Source: an uncultured Lachnospiraceae bacterium (GTDB taxonomy: Bacteria; Bacillota; Clostridia; Lachnospirales; Lachnospiraceae). Taken from it: DNA of 11,336 nt. The stretch lies in the NCBI GenBank assembly GCA_947628025.1, contig CANQYH010000082.1, positions 1 through 11,336 on the forward strand, given 5' to 3'. The position numbers were made by a program, and so were the translations under genes. Shown here piece after piece: positions 1 through 6,028 of this stretch (the first letter of the stretch is position 1; every line of letters starts with the position of its first letter). A model generated the notes under the pieces. That model was not told where the DNA came from. It ran no database searches and saw only the letters and a program-made list of their open reading frames with translations.

Positions 1-1080
1 TAAAAGCGTCGTCTTGCCGGCGTTCGGCGGGGATACGATCATGCCGCGCTGTCCCTTGCCGATGGGCGCCAGCAGATCCAGCACGCGCATGGCGGTGGAA
101 TTGGGCCGGCCGGGCGTTTCCATATGAAGTCGTTCCGTCGGAAAGATCGGCGTCAGCTTCTCAAAGCTGGGTCGATTCTCGATCACAGAAGGTGGATAGC
201 CATTGATGCTTCTTATATATAATAACGCCGCGAATTTCTCCGAGGCCGTCTTGATGCGACGGTTCCCCACCAGGATATCGCCGGTCTTCATGTTGAAACG
301 CCGGATCTGGGACGGAGCCACGTAAACGTCGTTCTCACCAGGCAGGAAGTTCTCACAGCGGATAAAGCCGAAACCGTCCGGCATGACCTCCAGGATGCCG
401 TTCGCTTCGATGCCGCTGTCCAGCTCCGCAATATCCTGGGCCGTCTGATCCGGGAACTGCGCCTGGATCTGGGGCGTGATGCTGGAAACAGGCACCTTGG
501 AGCCCTCGGTCCTGGGCTGCTCCGGCTGCAGACTCTCCTGCGGTTGCTGCACGGGGCGTATCTCGCTCCTGCCGGCCTGCGCCGCATTATCGCCGTTTGC
601 GGTTTGGTTATTTCCGCCATTATTATTGTTTCCGCCGTTGCGGTAAACGTAAGGCTGCCTGCCATAGGCGGGGCGCCCCGCAGACACAGAACGCTGCCTG
701 GCCTGTCCGTCATTTCGGCGGTAATTATCGTTTCGCTCCGAGGAGCGCGAACCGTCTGTATTCTCCATACGCCTAGGCGTACTGTTGGTACGGATCACGG
801 GTTCCACCGGTCGGGCCGGTTCCGTCCGTTCTTCCGTCCCGGAAAAATCTGCCGTTTCCGCCTGTTCCGGTTCTTCCATCACTTTGGATTCCTGAACCGG
901 TACAGGATTCGACTGCGCGGGAACTGTGCTCTTTCCTCCTGCCCCTTCCAGCTCCCTGGCTTTTTCACACAACAAATCAATCAAGTCATTTTTTCTCATG
1001 GTGCTGACGCCTTTCAGCCCCTGAGACTTGGCGATGGCTTTTAATTCCGCCAATGGCAATGTTTTCAATTTTTCCCGCAT
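1..1080 (-). CDS. rho: Transcription termination factor Rho, N-terminal part (truncated by window edge)
   Basis: Rho is a hexameric RNA-dependent ATPase/helicase that ends transcription of untranslated RNA. The first 360 residues are visible. Residues 1-45 form the helical Rho N-terminal domain. Residues about 46-215 are a low-complexity, probably disordered insertion rich in Glu/Pro, then Arg/Asn/Gly/Gln. Residues about 225-275 are the cold-shock-like primary RNA-binding domain, with GFGFIR at 236-241 and DVYVAPSQIRRF at 251-262. The ATPase domain begins after that, and the window stops in the P-loop (PPNAGKTTLL, 351-360). The ATG at 1078-1080 has an AAGGAG ribosome binding site at 1089-1094. 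E. coli Rho has 419 residues; this one should be roughly 170 longer because of the insertion. Identification is secure. The C-terminal half lies outside the window. Confidence 0.96.
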   Translation of the reverse strand, partial: MREKLKTLPLAELKAIAKSQGLKGVSTMRKNDLIDLLCEKARELEGAGGKSTVPAQSNPVPVQESKVMEEPEQAETADFSGTEERTEPARPVEPVIRTNSTPRRMENTDGSRSSERNDNYRRNDGQARQRSVSAGRPAYGRQPYVYRNGGNNNNGGNNQTANGDNAAQAGRSEIRPVQQPQESLQPEQPRTEGSKVPVSSITPQIQAQFPDQTAQDIAELDSGIEANGILEVMPDGFGFIRCENFLPGENDVYVAPSQIRRFNMKTGDILVGNRRIKTASEKFAALLYIRSINGYPPSVIENRPSFEKLTPIFPTERLHMETPGRPNSTAMRVLDLLAPIGKGQRGMIVSPPNAGKTTLL

Positions 1081-1166
1081 GTTTTATTCTCCTTCTTTTC
1101 GGTTCTCTTATCACCCAGGGATTCTTCTATGATTAACGAAGTCAACTAGATTCTCGAACTGTTCTC

Positions 1167-1195
1167 ATTATAGCGTACTTTTCTTTAAAATGGAA
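1167..1195 (-). promoter_or_regulatory. Candidate rho promoter
   Basis: A perfect TATAAT -10 box lies at 1167-1172 on the minus strand. The -35 region 17 bp upstream (TTCCAT) is a poor match. Transcription would start near 1160, giving rho a leader of about 80 nt. The surrounding AT-rich stretch is the only non-coding gap between the deacetylase gene and rho, and I see no good terminator in it, so read-through from upstream is also possible. Confidence 0.4.
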
Positions 1196-1260
1196 GTGTT
1201 TTTTCACAAAAGTCCAAAATATTTGCACTTTGATCCCGATCCTGTCCTGCCTCTCTCATC

Positions 1261-2025
1261 TTATTCGATCAGCAGTTCTTCCACCGTGACGAATTCATAG
1301 CCCTCCTCGGACAGACAATCGACAAGTTCCAGGGCCGCCTCTACGGAAGAATCATAAATATCGTGAAGCAGGATAATGCTCCCGTTTTCCACATGATCTT
1401 TCACATAGCTCACGACCGCGTCCTTATCCTGGCTCTTCCAGTCCAGCGGATCCAAATTCCAGAGCGCCACCGTCATCGGGACCATGCACTCCAGTTCTTC
1501 GCTCCAGGAACCGTAGGGCGGGCGGATGTATTCCGGCGCGGTCCCGGTTACGGCGGCAATCTTTTGATTCGTGTATTCGATCTGCTCACACGCCTCCTCC
1601 ACGCTCTCCGCCGTAAGCTGCATATGGGTCTGACTGTGATTTCCGATCAAGTGCCCCTCACGGTACATACGCAGGACCAGCTCCTCATTTCCATCAATAT
1701 TCTGCCCCACCAGAAAAAAGGACGCATGTACGCCCCTTTCCTTTAGTCCGTCTAAAAGCTTCGGCGTGCAGGCCGCGCTGGGACCGTCGTCAAAGGTCAG
1801 AGCGACGGCTCCCTGAAAAGAGGGGCAGGAAATTTCCCCGCTTTCCAAGAGCCCGCGCGCATCCGCCATTGCCGCCGGTTCCGCCCTCCGCTGAAGCCGG
1901 ATGTAATTCGTGCAGAAATCCGTCGTGATAAGCAGGGCCAGAAATACCCAGAACCATACCGCCATCTTTCGTCCTACAAACCATCTCCGCCTGTTCATGA
2001 CCCGCCCCCCTGTTCGTTCCATCAT
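1261..2025 (-). CDS. Membrane-anchored polysaccharide deacetylase (NodB/CE4 family)
   Basis: CE4 enzymes are metal-dependent and remove N-acetyl (or O-acetyl) groups from peptidoglycan, chitin-like or other extracellular glycans. This 254-residue protein has a short basic N-terminus, one membrane segment at about 21-37, and an extracellular NodB domain at about 70-250. All five CE4 motifs are visible: TFDDGP (77-82, catalytic base and metal Asp), HSQTH (130-134, metal His pair), RPPYG (168-172), DPLDW (192-196) and LLHDIY (219-224, catalytic His). It should therefore be active at the cell surface; the substrate cannot be told from sequence. Starts are ambiguous: tandem ATGs at 2023-2025 and 2020-2022 lack a good ribosome binding site, while the ATG at 1996-1998 (residue 10) has a GGGGGG stretch upstream. 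The gene sits 54 bp after uxaB with no obvious promoter, so co-transcription is possible. Confidence 0.9.
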   Translation of the reverse strand: MMERTGGRVMNRRRWFVGRKMAVWFWVFLALLITTDFCTNYIRLQRRAEPAAMADARGLLESGEISCPSFQGAVALTFDDGPSAACTPKLLDGLKERGVHASFFLVGQNIDGNEELVLRMYREGHLIGNHSQTHMQLTAESVEEACEQIEYTNQKIAAVTGTAPEYIRPPYGSWSEELECMVPMTVALWNLDPLDWKSQDKDAVVSYVKDHVENGSIILLHDIYDSSVEAALELVDCLSEEGYEFVTVEELLIE

Positions 2026-2067
2026 AAACAGGATATGCAGCCGCCAAAAAAGATAGAACCAAAAGAG

Positions 2068-2090
2068 AAAAATTCTGCCTCAAGCCAGAA
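2068..2090 (-). terminator. Weak candidate terminator at the uxaB stop codon
   Basis: On the minus strand TTCTG (2086-2090) can pair with CAGAA (2073-2077) around an 8-nt loop that contains the uxaB stop codon, followed by TTTTTCTCTTTT. The stem is only 5 bp, extendable by two G-U pairs, so termination would be partial at best. Read-through into the deacetylase gene is likely. Confidence 0.25.
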
Positions 2091-3414
2091 CCGCGTCGTA
2101 AGCCGCAGCCATGCCGTTTTCTTCGATCAGATCGTACCACCGCTGTACTTCCGGCAGCAGATCGCTCAGATCCTGCCCCCAGTACGCGTCTTTTTTCAAT
2201 ATATCAGCCACGGAAGCGCCTTTCATGAATCTCACGATCTCCTCGCCGTCGTTGGCCGCGTCGGTACGGTAAAAGGCGATCAGGGCCGCCAGCGAAAACG
2301 TCAGCCCTTTCGGATATGCCCCAAACTGCTCTTTATATTCCAGTATCGTCGGCAAAACTCTGGCCTTAAATTTGGAAACGGAGTTCAGCGCGATCGAAAG
2401 CAGCAGATGGCGGATGAACGGATTGGAGAACCGCTCCAGAACCGCTTCTCCAAACTGCCGGTTCTCCTGCGTATCCCCGATCGTGGGGATGATCTCCTCA
2501 AAAATGCACTTTTTCAGAAGCGCGGAAACCCTCGCGTCCTTCAGGCATTCTCCAACAGTCTCCAGACCATACAGATGCGCGCCCAGCACCATGGACGTAT
2601 GGGCCCCGTTCAGGATGCGGACCTTTCTCTTTTTATAGGGATCCACATCGTCGGTCCAGATCACATGAAAACCGCCTTTCTGCAGCGGCAGTTCGTCCTC
2701 GTGATGGCCTTGGATCACCCACAGATGGAAGATCTCGGCCGTATCCATCATATCGTCCTGCTGCCCGATCCTCTCGCAGAGCGTCTGATGCTCGTCCCGC
2801 GGGAACCCGGTGACGATCCGGTCCACCAGCGTGGAACAGAAATCATTGGCACACAGCAGCCAGTCCTTAAACCCCGCTTCCAGTCCCCACAGCTGCGCGT
2901 ACTGCAGGCAGCACTTTCGCAGTTCCTCCCCGTTATGATCGATCAGTTCGCAGGACAGGATAATAAAGCCCGGCAGCCCCAGCCGGTACCTGCGGTATAA
3001 AAGCTGGGTAAGTTTTCCCGGAAAACTCCTGGCCGGCGTATCCTCGAAACGGTTCTCCGGCACAAATTCGATACCGGCCTCCGTCGTGTTGGAAACAATG
3101 AACCGGAAATCCGGATTTTCCGCCAGCGCCAGATACCCCTCGCAGTCGGTATAGGGGTTCACGCACCGGGAGATCACGTCGATATGGGTATGCTCATCCA
3201 CCACTTTCCCATCCTCGACGCCCCTCAGGAACAGATTATATTCGCAGTTCTGCCGCATCAGCGTCTCGCACATCCCCCGTTCGATCGGCTGCACGATCAC
3301 CACCGAACCGTCAAACAATCCCTGGTCTTTCAGTTTCTGGAAAAAATAATCCACGAAACCGCGCAGGAACCCTCCCTCGCCAAACTGGATCACCGTTTCT
3401 TTCACATGTTTCAT
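2080..3414 (-). CDS. uxaB: Tagaturonate reductase (altronate oxidoreductase), long-chain mannitol dehydrogenase family
   Basis: UxaB reduces D-tagaturonate to D-altronate with NADH in the galacturonate branch of hexuronate catabolism. The 444-residue protein starts with a nucleotide-binding GEGGFLRGF (12-20). It contains NTTEAGI (109-115), typical of tagaturonate reductases rather than mannitol or fructuronate dehydrogenases, and CELIDHNG (155-162). The family's catalytic pattern Lys-x4-Asn-x2-His is present as K264, N269 and H272 in KVRILNGAHT. It is somewhat shorter than E. coli UxaB (483 residues). The ATG at 3412-3414 follows a strong GGAGGAG (3423-3429) with 8-nt spacing. No other hexuronate genes lie beside it. 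A LacI-type operator pair at the promoter suggests carbon-source control. The alternative, another polyol or uronate reductase of the family, is less likely. Confidence 0.88.
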   Translation of the reverse strand: MKHVKETVIQFGEGGFLRGFVDYFFQKLKDQGLFDGSVVIVQPIERGMCETLMRQNCEYNLFLRGVEDGKVVDEHTHIDVISRCVNPYTDCEGYLALAENPDFRFIVSNTTEAGIEFVPENRFEDTPARSFPGKLTQLLYRRYRLGLPGFIILSCELIDHNGEELRKCCLQYAQLWGLEAGFKDWLLCANDFCSTLVDRIVTGFPRDEHQTLCERIGQQDDMMDTAEIFHLWVIQGHHEDELPLQKGGFHVIWTDDVDPYKKRKVRILNGAHTSMVLGAHLYGLETVGECLKDARVSALLKKCIFEEIIPTIGDTQENRQFGEAVLERFSNPFIRHLLLSIALNSVSKFKARVLPTILEYKEQFGAYPKGLTFSLAALIAFYRTDAANDGEEIVRFMKGASVADILKKDAYWGQDLSDLLPEVQRWYDLIEENGMAAAYDAVLA

Positions 3415-3501
3415 CTCGCCATCTCCTCCATTCCGCCCCGGATCCGCCGGAAGCGGCCATTATCATTTCATACAAAGAACCGCCGGAAAGCGGCCCAAAG
3501 C

Positions 3502-3523
3502 AAAATGTAAGCGCTTACATTTT
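3502..3523. promoter_or_regulatory. Perfect 22-bp palindrome, LacI/CcpA-type operator for uxaB
   Basis: Two 11-bp arms, AAAATGTAAGC and GCTTACATTTT, abut with no spacer and match perfectly. The core TGTAAGCGCTTACA has the central CG and symmetric form of LacI/GalR-family operators and fits the catabolite-responsive element consensus. It begins a few bases downstream of the predicted uxaB start point, where a bound repressor would block initiation or act as a roadblock. Whether CcpA or a dedicated hexuronate repressor binds cannot be decided from sequence. Confidence 0.75.
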
Positions 3524-3533
3524 CACAAAAACT

Positions 3534-3562
3534 ACTATACATCGTTTCTTCCTGCATTGCAA
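3534..3562 (-). promoter_or_regulatory. uxaB promoter
   Basis: The -10 box TATAGT lies at 3534-3539 and the -35 box TTGCAA at 3557-3562, with a 17-bp spacer on the minus strand. Transcription should start near 3527, between the promoter and the palindrome at 3502-3523. The promoter lies just after the csp terminator, so uxaB has its own start. Confidence 0.6.
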
Positions 3563-3570
3563 GCGTTTCT
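3557..3570. promoter_or_regulatory. Second cre-like operator half overlapping the uxaB -35 box
   Basis: The 14 bases TTGCAAGCGTTTCT resemble the catabolite-responsive element consensus, with A-A-N-C-G core spacing and one mismatch late in the site. The central CG is 52 bp from the centre of the perfect palindrome, about five helical turns, so proteins bound at the two sites would face the same side of the DNA. The site covers the predicted -35 box. Confidence 0.45.
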
Positions 3571-3581
3571 TTTCCGGGCAC

Positions 3582-3611
3582 AAAAAGAGGCGGCCCTCAC
3601 GGAACCGCCCC
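3582..3611 (-). terminator. Rho-independent terminator of the cold-shock gene
   Basis: On the minus strand GGGGCGG (3605-3611) pairs with CCGCCTC (3587-3593, one G-U pair). A single bulged base follows, then TCC pairs with GGG around a GTGA tetraloop, and the hairpin is followed by TTTTT (3582-3586). It lies 27 bp past the csp stop codon and separates csp from uxaB. Confidence 0.85.
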
Positions 3612-3637
3612 TCATGGTCTTACGTATCTATGCTGGA

Positions 3638-3841
3638 TCAGATGGCCTTTACATTTACAGCCTGCTTGCCGCGGTTGCCTTCCGTCACGTCAAACGTCAC
3701 TTTCTGGCCATCCTCTAATGTCTTGTAGCCGTCCGCCACGATGCCGGAGAAATGAACGAACACTTCTTCGCCCGTCTCATCATTGGTGATGAAACCATAT
3801 CCTTTCGTAGCGTTGAACCACTTAACGGTACCTTTGTTCAT
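3638..3841 (-). CDS. csp: Cold-shock protein, CspA/CspB family
   Basis: This is a small single-domain nucleic-acid chaperone that binds single-stranded RNA/DNA and melts secondary structure, aiding translation and antitermination, often after cold shock. The 67-residue length is exactly that of the family. RNP1 is KGYGFIT (13-19) and RNP2 is VFVHF (27-31), with aromatic residues W8, F9, Y15, F17, F28 and F31 forming the binding face. The ATG at 3839-3841 is chosen because it follows AGGAGGTG at 3849-3856 and gives the canonical MNKGTVKWF start. An in-frame upstream ATG at 3892 would start inside the leader hairpin and has no support. The gene is monocistronic: it has its own promoter, a structured leader and its own terminator. 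Which Csp paralogue it is cannot be determined. Confidence 0.97.
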   Translation of the reverse strand: MNKGTVKWFNATKGYGFITNDETGEEVFVHFSGIVADGYKTLEDGQKVTFDVTEGNRGKQAVNVKAI

Positions 3842-3880
3842 ACTGGTACACCTCCTAATAAATATTTCGCATTTCTCCTG

Positions 3881-3943
3881 AAAAAAATTCACATATTTTT
3901 GTAAATCACTTGAACGCCAAATGACTTACAAAAATATGTGAAT
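3881..3943 (-). promoter_or_regulatory. Long AU-rich leader hairpin with U tract upstream of csp (attenuator or RNA thermometer)
   Basis: Arms 3926-3943 and 3887-3904 are perfectly complementary over 18 bp. After one mismatch TCA/TGA pairs for three more bases, and TTG/CAA can close the loop further. In the transcript the hairpin ends directly in a run of seven U (3881-3887), giving the outline of an intrinsic terminator inside the csp leader, about 25 nt before the csp ribosome binding site. The stem is almost all A-U, so its stability should depend strongly on temperature. The structure is plain to see; the regulatory role is inferred. Confidence 0.7.
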
Positions 3944-3969
3944 CAGTAGCTCATTCAAAATACATCTTA

Positions 3970-3998
3970 ACCTTAACATCTTTTTAAGAATCTGTCAA
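3970..3998 (-). promoter_or_regulatory. Candidate csp promoter
   Basis: A perfect -35 TTGACA lies at 3993-3998 on the minus strand. The best -10 at 17-bp spacing is TAAGGT (3970-3975), a weak match. The region upstream of the -35 is very AT-rich and could act as an UP element. Transcription from here would begin near 3963 and give a leader of about 120 nt that contains the whole hairpin. Confidence 0.5.
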
Positions 3999-4036
3999 GC
4001 ATCTGGCGCAAAATTTTTAATAGTTAAATTTTTACC

Positions 4037-4077
4037 AAAAAAAGAGCCGGCAAAAGGGGAATTTCCCCGGCCGGCCC
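4037..4077 (-). terminator. Strong terminator ending the rplJ-rplL operon
   Basis: On the minus strand GGGCCGGC pairs with GCCGGCTC (one G-U), enclosing a second stem GGGGAA/TTCCCC, and is followed by seven T residues (4037-4043). It lies about 45 bp after the rplL stop codon, so transcription of the stalk operon ends here and does not continue into the next gene. Confidence 0.9.
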
Positions 4078-4122
4078 TTGGGTTTCTCTCTGCCGCCACA
4101 GCGGATACCGCATGGGAACGAA

Positions 4123-4497
4123 TTACTTCAGAGTAACCTTCGCGCCCTCTGCCTCCAGCTTGGTCTTCAGTTCCTCGGCCTCTTCCTTGGAAACGCCGGT
4201 CTTCACAGCCTTCGGAGCGCTGTCTACAACGTCCTTGGCTTCTTTCAGGCCCAGGCCAGTCGCCTCGCGGACAACCTTGATTACTTTTACCTTGTTCGGG
4301 CCAACCTCGGTCAGCTCTACGTCGAACTCGGTCTTCTCTTCTACTTCTTCCGCCGCCGGACCCGCTGCCGCTACGACTACGCCCGCCGCTGCGGACACAC
4401 CAAACTCAGCCTCACAGGCCTTTACCAGGTCGTTCAGTTCCAGGACTGTTAATTCTTTGATCGCTGCGATAAACTCAGCAGTTGTAAGCTTTGCCAT
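4123..4497 (-). CDS. rplL: 50S ribosomal protein L7/L12
   Basis: L7/L12 forms dimers on L10 and makes the flexible ribosomal stalk that recruits translational GTPases. The 124-residue protein is of family length. It has an N-terminal dimerisation helix region (1-33), an Ala/Val/Gly hinge (about 36-52) and a C-terminal factor-binding domain (about 55-124). That domain contains VKVIKVVRE (70-78) and GLGLKEAKDVV (81-91), the conserved surface for EF-Tu and EF-G. The ATG has GGAGGT at 4505-4510. It follows rplJ by 52 bp and is the last gene of the operon. Confidence 0.98.
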   Translation of the reverse strand: MAKLTTAEFIAAIKELTVLELNDLVKACEAEFGVSAAAGVVVAAAGPAAEEVEEKTEFDVELTEVGPNKVKVIKVVREATGLGLKEAKDVVDSAPKAVKTGVSKEEAEELKTKLEAEGAKVTLK

Positions 4498-4549
4498 TGT
4501 AATTACCTCCGTATTATTTCAATGATTTTCGTGTGATACAGGTTCTTTC

Positions 4550-5053
4550 TTATGCTTCCGCGGGAGCTCCGCTCTCTTTTTCCGCGATCTGGTTCAGCAC
4601 GCGGGCCAGATTTGCGATCGGGGACTGCATGCTGCCGAACAGACGGCCCAACAGGATCTCTCTCGACGGGATCGTGGCCACTGCCTGCATACCGTTCGCG
4701 TCATAATAGGTGCCTTCCACCACGCCGGACTTGATCTCCAGCGCCGGGACTTTCTTGCTGAACTCCGCCAGGATCCTGGCCGGAGCGGTGGCGTCGGTCT
4801 TCGATACGGCCAATGCGGTCGGACCGTTCAGATCGTCGTCGAGAGCCTCAAACGGAGTGCCCTTGGACGCGAAGCGGATCATGGTGTTTTTGTAGACCTT
4901 GTAGGTGACGCCTGCTTCACGAAGCTGCTTGCGAAGCTGCGTGTCCTGCTCCACCGTGAGTCCGCGGTAATCCACCAGAACTGCCGACTCGGCTCCGTCG
5001 AAAAGCTCGGCGATCTCTTTTACGACCGGCTGCTTTAATTCAACTTTTGCCAT
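4550..5053 (-). CDS. rplJ: 50S ribosomal protein L10
   Basis: L10 anchors L7/L12 dimers to 23S rRNA and, in complex with them, represses its own mRNA. The 167-residue protein shows the N-terminal rRNA-binding domain with LVDYRGLTV (26-34) and YKVYKNTM (51-58). The C-terminal helix (about 145-161) carries L7/L12 dimers. The ATG at 5051-5053 has AGGAGGT at 5064-5070. It is the first gene of the rplJ-rplL operon and is preceded by its own promoter, L10-type leader and attenuator, which argues for classical autoregulation. Confidence 0.98.
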   Translation of the reverse strand: MAKVELKQPVVKEIAELFDGAESAVLVDYRGLTVEQDTQLRKQLREAGVTYKVYKNTMIRFASKGTPFEALDDDLNGPTALAVSKTDATAPARILAEFSKKVPALEIKSGVVEGTYYDANGMQAVATIPSREILLGRLFGSMQSPIANLARVLNQIAEKESGAPAEA

Positions 5054-5094
5054 GGGATGTCATACCTCCTTGTTTTATTCGGTATTGATCGCAC

Positions 5095-5130
5095 AAAACA
5101 GAAAACCTCTCTGCCGTAAAGACAGAGAGG
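5095..5130 (-). terminator. Attenuator terminator in the rplJ leader
   Basis: CCTCTCTGTC (5121-5130) pairs with GGCAGAGAGG (5106-5115) with one U-G pair around a 5-nt loop, followed by TTTTCTGTTTT on the minus strand. It lies between the L10 leader element and the rplJ ribosome binding site. This is the expected place for a transcription attenuator controlled by the L10-L7/L12 complex, as known from Bacillus subtilis rplJL. Confidence 0.8.
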
Positions 5131-5157
5131 CATATAACATACACTTGCGTGAAGTAT

Positions 5158-5206
5158 CTGTCCTCGGCAGGCGTATCCAACTTATGCCTAACGGCACCTG
5201 CTGTCT
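5158..5206 (-). promoter_or_regulatory. L10-binding leader RNA (ribosomal protein L10 leader)
   Basis: The transcript contains AGACAGCAGGTG followed by GCCTGCCGAGGACAG (5158-5172). These match the conserved ends of the Firmicutes L10 leader, which folds like the L10 site on 23S rRNA. GCAGG and CCTGC can pair across the element. It starts about 15 nt after the predicted start point and stands directly before the attenuator, so L10-L7/L12 binding would set read-through into rplJ. Placement and motif are seen; the mechanism comes from the known family. Confidence 0.8.
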
Positions 5207-5227
5207 TCGGCTTTCAATACTTTGCGT

Positions 5228-5257
5228 ATTGTAACATATCTATATCCGGATTGTCAA
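5228..5257 (-). promoter_or_regulatory. rplJ-rplL promoter
   Basis: A perfect -35 TTGACA (5252-5257) and a -10 TACAAT (5228-5233) are separated by 18 bp on the minus strand, immediately after the rplA stop codon. Transcription would begin near 5221 and produce a leader of about 170 nt. Confidence 0.75.
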
Positions 5258-5270
5258 CCAAAAAGTGAGA

Positions 5271-5966
5271 TTAATTGCTCAGTTTCGCCACGTTCAGCTT
5301 AATGCCGGGGCCCATCGTCGAGGTGATGGTGGCGCTGCGGATGAACTGGCCTTTCAGTGCGCTCGGTCTCGCTTTCTGGATGGCATCCATAAGCGTCTGG
5401 AAGTTGTCCGTCAATTTTTCTTCTGAGAAAGAAGCTTTACCCACTGGCACATGGATAATGTTGGTCTTGTCGAGACGGTATTCGACTTTACCTGCTTTAA
5501 TATCGTTGATCGCTTTGGTCACGTCCATGGTAACGGTTCCGGCTTTCGGGTTCGGCATCAGGCCTTTCGGACCCAGGATACGGCCCAGACGGCCAACCAC
5601 GCCCATCATGTCGGGAGTCGCTACGACCACGTCGAAATCCAGCCAGCCCTCGTGCTGGATCTTCGGAATCAGCTCCTCGCCGCCCACGTAATCAGCGCCT
5701 GCAGCGGTCGCCTCGTCGATCTTCGCGCCCTTGGCGAATACCAGGATACGGACGGTCTTGCCGGTCCCGTGCGGCAGAACCACGGCGCCGCGGATCTGCT
5801 GGTCCGCATGACGGCCGTCGCAGCCGGTTCTCAGGTGCAGTTCAATGGTCTCATCAAATTTAGCGACTGCCGTCTTTTTCACCAGCGCGATCGCGTCCGA
5901 AACATCATACAGCGTGGCGCGGTCTACCAGTTTCGCGGCCTCTGCGTATTTCTTTCCTTTTTTCAT
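5271..5966 (-). CDS. rplA: 50S ribosomal protein L1
   Basis: L1 forms the mobile L1 stalk of the large subunit at the tRNA exit site and represses translation of the L11-L1 mRNA. The 231-residue protein has the family length. The L1 signature runs through VVATPDMMGVVGRLGRIL (114-131) and LGPKGLMPNPKAGTV (131-145); the two-domain layout is intact. The ATG at 5964-5966 is chosen because AGGAGG lies 9 nt upstream (5976-5981) and the protein begins MKKGKKYAEA as in relatives. An in-frame ATG at 6080 would only add unconserved leader sequence. A predicted L1-binding element ends one base before the ribosome binding site, so repression would block initiation directly. Confidence 0.98.
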   Translation of the reverse strand: MKKGKKYAEAAKLVDRATLYDVSDAIALVKKTAVAKFDETIELHLRTGCDGRHADQQIRGAVVLPHGTGKTVRILVFAKGAKIDEATAAGADYVGGEELIPKIQHEGWLDFDVVVATPDMMGVVGRLGRILGPKGLMPNPKAGTVTMDVTKAINDIKAGKVEYRLDKTNIIHVPVGKASFSEEKLTDNFQTLMDAIQKARPSALKGQFIRSATITSTMGPGIKLNVAKLSN

Positions 5967-5982
5967 TTCTATAAACCTCCTT

Positions 5983-6010
5983 GTGGTATTGTCGGGGATT
6001 GCCCTCCCAC
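5983..6010 (-). promoter_or_regulatory. L1-responsive leader element before rplA (copy 2)
   Basis: In the transcript this 28-nt element begins GTGGGAGGG and ends CGACAATACCAC. GUGG/CCAC form an outer stem and GGG/CCC an inner stem, around an asymmetric internal loop. This layout resembles the mRNA target by which L1 mimics its 23S rRNA site. It differs from the copy before rplK at about four aligned positions and abuts the rplA ribosome binding site. The role is inferred. Confidence 0.6.
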
Positions 6011-6028
6011 GAATGATCCGTTTCTTTG

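Noticed and set aside
1125..1155. TTGACT upstream of rho as a second -35 box
   Set aside because: No -10 box is found at a workable spacing; the nearest candidate is about 27 bp away.
3502..3570. The palindrome and its relative as a repeat array or CRISPR fragment
   Set aside because: There are only two copies, one imperfect, and their position around a promoter is explained by an operator pair.
3842..3892. N-terminal extension of the cold-shock protein from an upstream in-frame ATG
   Set aside because: The extension starts inside the leader hairpin and has no family similarity, and the canonical MNKGTVKWF start has a strong AGGAGGTG.
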